NCBI GenBank assembly: GCA_022013205.1
Contig: JAKLQT010000290.1
Span: 1 to 7,479 of the forward strand
From: Candidatus Omnitrophota bacterium
GTDB taxonomy: Bacteria; Omnitrophota; Gorgyraeia; B26-G9
DNA length: 7,479 nucleotides
Reading direction: 5' to 3'
Shown: positions 1 through 4,881 of the stretch, piece after piece
Layout: each line of letters starts with the position of its first letter
Position numbering within the stretch: the first letter of the stretch is position 1
The notes under the pieces: model-generated
Databases searched by the model: none
Told to the model about the DNA's origin: nothing
The model's input: the letters and a program-made list of their open reading frames with translations, nothing else
Made by a program: the position numbers and the translations under genes

Positions 1-1565
1 ATGAACAGTACTCACATGTTTGCCTGGATTATCTTGAAGGGATGTTTGCCTTTGCTCTTTGGGATCAGAAAAACAGAAAACTTTTTATTGCCCGGGACCG
101 GTTAGGGAAAAAACCGCTTGTGTATTGGCATGATGATTGTTTTGCTTTTTCTTCAGAGTTGAATTCTCTTCTACAGGCACCTTTTATAAAAAGAGAGGTT
201 GATTATGAGGCGCTCAATTTATATCTGACTTTTTTATACGTTCCTGCACCTTGGACAATGTTTAAAAACGTAAGAAAACTGCCGCCCGCACATTATCTGG
301 TTATTGATAAAAACAAAGTTGAAATAAAAAGATATTGGAGGCTTGTGCACAGGATTTGCCCAAGGCGAAGTTTTAATGAATATAAAGAGGGGCTTATGGC
401 AAATCTTGAGGATGCTGTTCGTAAACGCATGGTAAGTGATGTCCCTCTTGGTGCTTTTTTAAGCGGCGGGATAGACTCAAGCGCGATAGTTGCTTTAATG
501 GCAAAGAATTCAACTGAATCTTTGAATACTTTCTCCGTGGGGTTCGCGAATCAGTTGTATAATGAACTTAATTTTGCCGGTAGTGTTGCCGGAAAATTTA
601 AGACAAAGCATAATGAGTTGATTGTGAGTCCAAATGTACTTGAGGTGCTGCCGAAGATTACAAAACATTACGGAGAGCCTTTTGCCGATTACTCAAGCAT
701 ACCTACCTATTATCTGGCAGAATTTGCCGCGCGTTCGGTCAAGGTTGTTTTAACCGGTGACGGCGGAGATGAGTCCTTTGCCGGATACTACCGTTATACA
801 GCCGCTCAGATGGCTGAAATTTTCAGCCTGCTGCCCGGTTTTTTGATCAGATCGATCAATGTGTTTATGCAGAATCTGTATGCCAGTGATGATATAAGAA
901 AGATCAACTGGCAGATAAAAAGGTTCTTTAAAAGCCTGCGCTATGAACCACGGGAACGGTATCTGCGGTGGATATCCGCTTTTAATCATGAGGAAAAGGC
1001 ACTGCTTTACAATCATGATTTTCTCCAACAGTTAAATCTCAGGCAGGATCAGTCTGTTTTTAACGGCTATTATGAACATAAAAGCGGCCGGGATTTTTCC
1101 GACCTTACCCGGCAGGCGGAAATCGAAAGCTATCTTCCGTTTGATTTGCTTGTTAAAACCGATATCGCGACAATGGCTCATTCTCTGGAAGCGCGCTCAC
1201 CGTTTCTTGACCATAAATTTATGGAGTTTGCGGCAACAATACCCTATGATTTAAAACTGCATAATTTTTCTAATAAGTATATTCTAAAACAAGCCTTTAA
1301 GAATAATCTGCCCCGCCAAATCATCAGGCGCAAAAAACAAGGGTTCGGCCTTCCTATTGGACAGTGGTACAGAGGCAAATTAAAGGAATATGTCCTGGAT
1401 GTACTTTTTGACCCGCGGACTTTAAATAGAGGATATTTTAGGAAAGAATCGGTTCAGGAGATTGTTGATGAACATATGCGGCATAACGTTGATAATGGGT
1501 ATAAGATAGGGGCATTATTAATGCTTGAATTGTGGCACAGGGAGTTTATGGATACCAACCGGTAA
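1..1565 (+). CDS. asnB: Asparagine synthase (glutamine-hydrolysing) family protein, 5'-truncated by window edge
   Basis: This is the C-terminal part of a class II glutamine amidotransferase fused to an asparagine synthetase domain. The reading frame is open from base 3 without a start, and the visible text just before the Met at 42 (DYLEGMFAFALWD) is the conserved end of the glutaminase domain. The true start and the catalytic N-terminal Cys therefore lie upstream. Seen in order: RDRLGKKPL (93-119) of the glutaminase domain, the ATP-pyrophosphatase loop SGGIDSS (462-482), LTGDGGDE (750-773), EARSPFLD (1188-1211), and a C-terminal KKQGFGLPIGQWYRG segment. About 520 residues are visible, against roughly 600-650 for full proteins. 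The family activates a carboxylate with ATP and transfers ammonia released from glutamine. Members of this subtype often sit in polysaccharide or surface-glycan clusters and may modify sugars rather than make free asparagine; that role is inferred. The synthetase motifs look intact. The gene ends at TAA 1563-1565, and no convincing terminator follows. Confidence 0.93.
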   Translation, partial: EQYSHVCLDYLEGMFAFALWDQKNRKLFIARDRLGKKPLVYWHDDCFAFSSELNSLLQAPFIKREVDYEALNLYLTFLYVPAPWTMFKNVRKLPPAHYLVIDKNKVEIKRYWRLVHRICPRRSFNEYKEGLMANLEDAVRKRMVSDVPLGAFLSGGIDSSAIVALMAKNSTESLNTFSVGFANQLYNELNFAGSVAGKFKTKHNELIVSPNVLEVLPKITKHYGEPFADYSSIPTYYLAEFAARSVKVVLTGDGGDESFAGYYRYTAAQMAEIFSLLPGFLIRSINVFMQNLYASDDIRKINWQIKRFFKSLRYEPRERYLRWISAFNHEEKALLYNHDFLQQLNLRQDQSVFNGYYEHKSGRDFSDLTRQAEIESYLPFDLLVKTDIATMAHSLEARSPFLDHKFMEFAATIPYDLKLHNFSNKYILKQAFKNNLPRQIIRRKKQGFGLPIGQWYRGKLKEYVLDVLFDPRTLNRGYFRKESVQEIVDEHMRHNVDNGYKIGALLMLELWHREFMDTNR

Positions 1566-1612
1566 CGGTTAGGGTAACGAAACCCGTATCGTAAGACGGT
1601 GACGGCTACGGA
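1561..1612. repeat. Short degenerate TAACGG/GACGGT-type repeats at the asnB stop
   Basis: The stop codon of the asparagine synthase lies inside a run of related short motifs. GGTAACG occurs at 1561-1567 and again at 1574-1579 in slightly shifted form (GGGTAACG). These are followed by three hexamer-like units, GACGGT, GACGGC and TACGGA (1595-1612). The segment is locally richer in CG dinucleotides than the AT-rich DNA after it. It contains the left outer arm of the large inverted repeat described separately. No function can be assigned; it could be the edge of a dispersed genomic repeat that inserted at or extended into the gene end. Confidence 0.45.
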
Positions 1613-1716
1613 TGTTGATTGAAAAATAATGGTTCATTCTTATTTGAGTTGATAAAAATCATGTAACTATAAGCGGTATAAGGTGCTGGAAAAATTTTAC
1701 GTTCAACACAGTTTTT

Positions 1717-1737
1717 CCCGCTCAAAGAACGAGCGGG
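1717..1737. repeat. Perfect 7-bp hairpin in the left arm of the palindromic element
   Basis: CCCGCTC (1717-1723) and GAGCGGG (1731-1737) are exact inverted copies around the 7-nt loop AAAGAAC. The hairpin sits asymmetrically on the left side of the large inverted repeat, with no counterpart on the right. A run of five T precedes it on the + strand, but no T run follows, so it does not have the form of an intrinsic terminator in the direction of asnB. On the opposite strand the hairpin is followed by A residues, so it is not a terminator there either. Confidence 0.7.
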
Positions 1738-1817
1738 ATCGTCAAATAAATCACAAGTTCCTCGGTGCTGCGAAACTCGTTCGTCGGCTTGCGCCAGGAC
1801 GAACTCAGACAGCCGCA

Positions 1818-1832
1818 GCACCCAAAGGGTGC
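1818..1832. repeat. Small hairpin competing with the long stem
   Basis: GCACCC (1818-1823) and GGGTGC (1827-1832) can form a 6-bp stem with the triloop AAA. Five of its left-arm bases (1818-1822) are also used by the long-range arm 1814-1822, which pairs with 1764-1772. The local hairpin and the long stem are therefore mutually exclusive. No T run follows, so it is not a terminator. Whether either structure forms is not known. Confidence 0.55.
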
Positions 1833-1902
1833 CCTCAAACTTGTAACTTATTTAACTAAAACTGTGAATTTCACTTAAAAATTTTCCGAGCACCTTTGCA
1901 AC

Positions 1903-1945
1903 TTAAACACGAAAGAACCAAAATAATAGTTTTTTAAACACGAAA
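1903..1945 (+). repeat. Direct repeat of TTAAACACGAAA (two copies)
   Basis: The 12-base word TTAAACACGAAA occurs exactly at 1903-1914 and 1934-1945. Related CGAAA words follow at 1954 and 1961 (ACCGAAAACCGAAAC), making a purine-rich, loosely repetitive stretch on the right side of the large inverted repeat. The first copy overlaps the right arm that pairs with 1631-1651. The unit is too short and too irregular for CRISPR. It may be internal duplication inside the element. Confidence 0.5.
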
Positions 1946-2014
1946 AACTTAACCGAAAACCGAAACGGGTGTCGTAACCGGCAAACGAGGAACGTGTAAA
2001 GACGGATGGATTTG

Positions 2015-2043
2015 TTGACAAGTTTCATCCAATATGTTAACCT
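2015..2043 (+). promoter_or_regulatory. Candidate sigma70-type promoter for the pilus operon
   Basis: A perfect -35 box TTGACA is at 2015-2020. A 17-nt spacer leads to a poor -10 match TAACCT at 2038-2043, with T, A and final T conserved. It lies just downstream of the palindromic element and about 90 nt before the first gene of the operon, leaving an AT-rich leader. The -35 match and spacing support it, while the -10 is weak and other AT-rich hexamers nearby could serve. No sigma54 -24/-12 element was recognised. Confidence 0.4.
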
Positions 2044-2119
2044 ATTTTTAAGTATGAATAAAACTTAGGGTTATATAGGTTTGTAAAATTTTTGCTTATC
2101 AATTATTAATTATTAAATT

Positions 2120-2130
2120 AGGGGGGGAGA
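2120..2130 (+). promoter_or_regulatory. Ribosome binding site with a seven-G tract that decides the TTG start
   Basis: AGGGGGGGAGA directly precedes TTG at 2131. AGGGGG (2120-2125) lies 5 nt from the TTG, while the GGAG nearer the start would be only 1 nt away, so the upstream part of the tract is the likelier pairing site. An in-frame TAG at 2119-2121 excludes any earlier start. The homopolymeric G7 run is unusual. The sequence just before it (about 2100-2120) is almost entirely A and T. Confidence 0.7.
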
Positions 2131-2739
2131 TTGAAGGCTCTTGAAAAGTATTTTATCAGAAAAAGGATTTTAATAGAGAAAAAGCTGCAATTTAAATATG
2201 CTGGCGTAATCTTGGTTATGGTGCTGGCTTCCTGCGCTTTAATAATCCTCACTGTTTATTTTTCCTGCTGGTATTCTCTTACAGAAGAGAATGCCAGTGT
2301 CCAAACCGCGGCTGCTATAGGTAATATGCTCAATAAGCTAAACCTAATGATACTTTTTGAACTGCCTATCCTGCTTGTGATCGCTGCTTCTATAGGTATT
2401 GTGCTTTCGCATAAAATTGCCGGCCCTGTGTACCGCCTGCAAAAAGCCGCGCGTGATGTTTCCCATGGGGACCTTACTATAAGCGTTAGCTTAAGAAGTA
2501 ATGATGAGCTTAGAAATCTTTCCGACGCATTTAACTCTGTTATTGAAAATATGCGGAGATTGGTAAGTAAGGATAAAAAACTAATTTTTGAACTGTCGCA
2601 GATAACTAATAATTTATATGCCAGCCTTAAGGATAAAAAAATCAATGAAAGTGACGCGCTGGCTTTAATCAGAAAACTTAATGATTTGGTCGGAGAACTT
2701 AAAACACTTATACTGCAGTATAAAATAGAAAAAGGTTAA
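2131..2739 (+). CDS. Small membrane protein with two TM segments and a HAMP domain, no output domain
   Basis: The protein has 202 residues and begins at TTG, supported by a strong G-rich ribosome binding site and an in-frame stop just upstream. Seen in order: a basic N-terminus (KRILIEKKLQFKY), a first membrane helix at about 24-46, a short presumably periplasmic loop of about 25 residues, a second helix at about 72-93, a HAMP domain at about 92-145 (HKIAGPVYRLQ, GDLT, NDELRNLSDAFN), and a helical, charged C-terminal tail. No histidine kinase, methyl-accepting, GGDEF or other output domain follows, so it is far shorter than typical receptors. HAMP domains pass conformational signals from membrane to cytoplasm as parallel dimers. 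Being first in a pilus motor operon, it may transmit a signal to, or anchor, pilus regulators. That is inference. A degenerate chemoreceptor remnant is an alternative, although the frame is intact. It ends 4 nt before the next gene, which argues for co-expression. Confidence 0.85.
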   Translation: MKALEKYFIRKRILIEKKLQFKYAGVILVMVLASCALIILTVYFSCWYSLTEENASVQTAAAIGNMLNKLNLMILFELPILLVIAASIGIVLSHKIAGPVYRLQKAARDVSHGDLTISVSLRSNDELRNLSDAFNSVIENMRRLVSKDKKLIFELSQITNNLYASLKDKKINESDALALIRKLNDLVGELKTLILQYKIEKG

Positions 2740-2743
2740 GAGT

Positions 2744-3790
2744 ATGGAGATTCTTGATCTGATCCGCGCGGCAATAGAAAAGAATGCTTCTGATTTACAT
2801 ATTACTGTCGGGCTGCCTCCGATGATGCGTATTCACGGAAAGCTAATACCATCTGAAGCAGAAACGATAAGTATAAATGACGCGGAAAACCTGATATCCA
2901 AAATGCTTAATGAAGAGCAGAAAATTAAACTTACGCAGGCAAGGAGCATTGATTTTACATATAGTTATATCGCGCGTTTTCGCGTAAATGTTTTTTATGA
3001 AAAAGGCTACCTTGCCGCTGCCCTTCGTTTTATTCCCTTTGAAATCCCTGACCTGGCCAAAATGGAAGTCCCTTATATAGTCGGGGAACTTGCCAGAAAA
3101 CAGAGAGGGCTTGTCCTGGTCACAGGCCCTACCGGATCCGGCAAATCAACAACCTTAGCCGCTATGATTAATCTGGTGAATATGGAGGAGGCCTGTCATA
3201 TTATTACAATTGAGGACCCTATTGAATATCTTCATCCTCATAAGAAAAGTATTGTGCATCAGCGGGAGATATACGCGGATACGCCTTCTTTTTCTCTGGC
3301 CTTAAGGGACGCGCTGCGTGAAGATCCGGATGTTATTCTTGTCGGAGAAATGCGGGATCTTGAAACAATTTCAACGGCTATAACCGCGGCTGAAACCGGA
3401 CACCTTGTTTTTGCTACTTTGCATACCGTGGACGCGGTGCAGACAATTGACAGAATTATTGATGTCTTTCCTGAAGGGCAGCAGTCGCAGATAAGATTGC
3501 AGACTTCACTGGCATTACAAGGGGTAATATCACAGCGCCTGATCCCAAGAGCAGACGGAAAAGGGCGTGTGGCCGCGATCGAGGCGATGACCGTTACGCC
3601 TGCTGTGGCTAATCTTATCAGGGAAAGAAAGACACATCAGATTTATTCTATGATCGAGACCGGGACCAGAGAAGGCATGCTTAGCATGAACCAGTCACTC
3701 GCGGATTTATGCAAGGCGCGTTTGATAAGAATCGGTGATGCGATCACATATTCTAATAAACCGGAACTTTTAAAAAGGATGTTGTTATAA
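2744..3790 (+). CDS. pilT: PilT-family type IV pilus retraction ATPase (first of tandem pair)
   Basis: This 348-residue protein has the usual PilT length. PilT forms a cytoplasmic hexamer at the pilus base and uses ATP hydrolysis to depolymerise pilin during retraction (twitching, adhesion, DNA uptake). Visible motifs in order: an N-terminal PAS-like region opening with ASDLHITVGLPPMMRI (15-30), Walker A GPTGSGKST (128-136), an Asp box around IEDPIEY (156-162), Walker B with VILVGEMRD (197-205) carrying the catalytic-type Glu202, and a His box TAAETGH...TLHTVDA (214-231). The retraction motif reads AVANLIRE (287-294) instead of the usual AIRNLIRE. The ATG at 2744 has AGG 8 nt upstream and lies 4 nt after the HAMP gene stop. 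It is closely related to the next gene: 82 of 116 residues are identical from residue 151 to 266. A PilU-like auxiliary role is possible but not shown. Confidence 0.94.
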   Translation: MEILDLIRAAIEKNASDLHITVGLPPMMRIHGKLIPSEAETISINDAENLISKMLNEEQKIKLTQARSIDFTYSYIARFRVNVFYEKGYLAAALRFIPFEIPDLAKMEVPYIVGELARKQRGLVLVTGPTGSGKSTTLAAMINLVNMEEACHIITIEDPIEYLHPHKKSIVHQREIYADTPSFSLALRDALREDPDVILVGEMRDLETISTAITAAETGHLVFATLHTVDAVQTIDRIIDVFPEGQQSQIRLQTSLALQGVISQRLIPRADGKGRVAAIEAMTVTPAVANLIRERKTHQIYSMIETGTREGMLSMNQSLADLCKARLIRIGDAITYSNKPELLKRMLL

Positions 3791-3792
3791 TT

Positions 3793-4881
3793 ATGAAGTT
3801 AAAAGAATTGTTGGAACTTACTAACCAACACGGGGCATCTGATTTGCATATTGTTTGCGGAAGCGCTCCTGTATTGCGCATAAACGGAGAGCTTGTAATT
3901 CTTGAAGAAATGGGTAAAGTTACCCCGCAGGCCGCTAAAGATTATGCTTATGGAATGCTTAATGAAGAGCAGATAAAAACTTTTGAATCAGAATGCGATC
4001 TTGATTTTTCCTTTGGTATTGCAGGTTTGGGAAGATTCAGAGTTAATTTGCATAAACAAAGAAGCAGCGTAGGTATAGCTTTGCGAAGGTTAGCATCGGA
4101 GATTAAAACAGTTGATGAATTAGAGTTACCGGATATTGTCAAAGAGTTCGCTATGCTTGATAAAGGGATGGTTTTGGTTACAGGAGCCGCCGGCAGCGGT
4201 AAATCAACGACTTTGGCCTCCATGATAAATATAATTAACACACAAAGAAGAGCGCATGTAATTACGGTTGAGGACCCGATTGAATACCTATACTCGCATA
4301 AAAAAAGTATTATTGAGCAAAGAGAAGTAGGTTCGGATACAAAATCATTTGCCAGTGCCTTAAAATATGTGTTAAGGCAGGATCCTAATGTTATTTTGGT
4401 AGGGGAATTGCGAGATTTAGAAACAATTTCACATGCAATTACCGCGGCTGAAACAGGGCATCCGGTTCTCGGCACCCTGCATACCACAGACGCGGTACAG
4501 ACAATCGACAGGTTAATTGATGTTTTCCCGCCTTATCAGCAGCAGCAGGTCAGGATACAGGTTTCGCTGACATTGCAGGGAGTGATTTGTCAGCAATTGA
4601 TGTTAAGTAAAGATAAGAAGCGCCGTGTGCCGGTAGTAGAGACAATGGTTGCGACTTCCGCGATCAGAAACCTTATACGGGAAGGTAAAACATTTCAGAT
4701 ATATTCATCTTTAGAAACAGGTGTGAAATTGGGGATGCAGAGTATTGATATGGCTTTGGCTGAGCTTGTGCACAAGGGGCTTATCCCGGAGGAAGACGCT
4801 TGCCTTAAGGCCCGCGATGCCGAAGGAGTAAAACGACGCTTGAAAAAATTACAGGAGACAACAAATAATGCCGGCGGATAA
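3793..4881 (+). CDS. pilT: PilT-family type IV pilus retraction ATPase (second of tandem pair)
   Basis: This 362-residue hexameric secretion ATPase of the PilT type starts 2 nt after the previous pilT stop. Visible motifs: ASDLHIVCGSAPVLRING (15-32), Walker A GAAGSGKST (131-139), the Asp box VEDPIEY (159-165), Walker B VILVGELRD (200-208) with Glu205, the His box (217-234), and the canonical retraction motif AIRNLIRE (290-297). Walker A keeps GxxGSGKST but has Ala-Ala where Pro-Thr is usual. It carries a longer, basic C-terminal tail than its neighbour (about 331-362). The nearest Shine-Dalgarno sequence, AAGGA at 3775-3779, is 13 nt from the ATG, which is long, so translational coupling to the upstream gene is likely. 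Leucine codons lean to TTG and TTA more than in the first copy, suggesting the two paralogues did not arise by recent duplication. The last 14 nt overlap the pilB start. Confidence 0.94.
   Translation: MKLKELLELTNQHGASDLHIVCGSAPVLRINGELVILEEMGKVTPQAAKDYAYGMLNEEQIKTFESECDLDFSFGIAGLGRFRVNLHKQRSSVGIALRRLASEIKTVDELELPDIVKEFAMLDKGMVLVTGAAGSGKSTTLASMINIINTQRRAHVITVEDPIEYLYSHKKSIIEQREVGSDTKSFASALKYVLRQDPNVILVGELRDLETISHAITAAETGHPVLGTLHTTDAVQTIDRLIDVFPPYQQQQVRIQVSLTLQGVICQQLMLSKDKKRRVPVVETMVATSAIRNLIREGKTFQIYSSLETGVKLGMQSIDMALAELVHKGLIPEEDACLKARDAEGVKRRLKKLQETTNNAGG

Larger units (their letters stand above)
1573..1979. repeat. Large nested imperfect inverted repeat filling the intergenic region (MITE-like or structured element)
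   Basis: The 565-nt gap after the asparagine synthase holds no credible gene but is strongly self-complementary over about 407 bp. Arms seen by eye, outermost first: 1573-1591 with 1961-1979 (16 of 19 match); 1631-1651 with 1899-1919 (17 of 21); 1681-1698 with 1877-1895 (AGGTGCT plus GGAAAA and T-run, one-base indels); 1707-1715 with 1858-1866 (9 of 9); 1744-1759 with 1838-1853 (14 of 16); 1764-1772 with 1814-1822 (9 of 9); 1779-1785 with 1798-1804 (7 of 7). The apex loop is at 1786-1797. The arms occur in nested order, so one long interrupted stem is possible. The left side has extra unpaired sequence at 1652-1680 and an extra hairpin at 1717-1737. Such a layout fits a non-autonomous transposable element or a relic of one, or a structured RNA. 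No transposase is encoded here. Confidence 0.75.

Noticed and set aside
1072..1254. Small plus-strand open frame inside the asparagine synthase
   Set aside because: It is an out-of-frame overlap wholly inside a conserved coding region, with no ribosome binding site or motif support.
1717..1737. Intrinsic terminator for the asparagine synthase gene
   Set aside because: The stem is good, but no T run follows on either strand and it lies about 150 nt past the stop. The T run precedes the stem.
1606..1821. Open frame on the minus strand within the palindromic gap
   Set aside because: It has no recognisable motif, and its frame is carried through the inverted repeat and hairpins. It looks like chance in structured non-coding DNA.
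1690..1885. AAAAATTTT at 1690-1698 and 1877-1885 as a 9-bp target-site duplication
   Set aside because: The word is nearly its own reverse complement, and flanking sequence (GGTGCT / GCACC) continues the inverted repeat outward, so it is better explained as part of the arms.
1903..1965. CRISPR-like array of CGAAA-containing repeats
   Set aside because: Only two 12-base copies plus shorter relatives, with irregular spacing and no spacer-sized units.
2256..2645. Minus-strand open frame opposite the HAMP gene
   Set aside because: It is a shadow of the plus-strand HAMP gene, which has a ribosome binding site, operon spacing and a recognisable domain.
3948..4487. Long minus-strand open frame opposite the second pilT
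   Set aside because: It is antisense to a strongly conserved ATPase coding region with clear motifs. The translated text is low-complexity-like and resembles no family I recognise.
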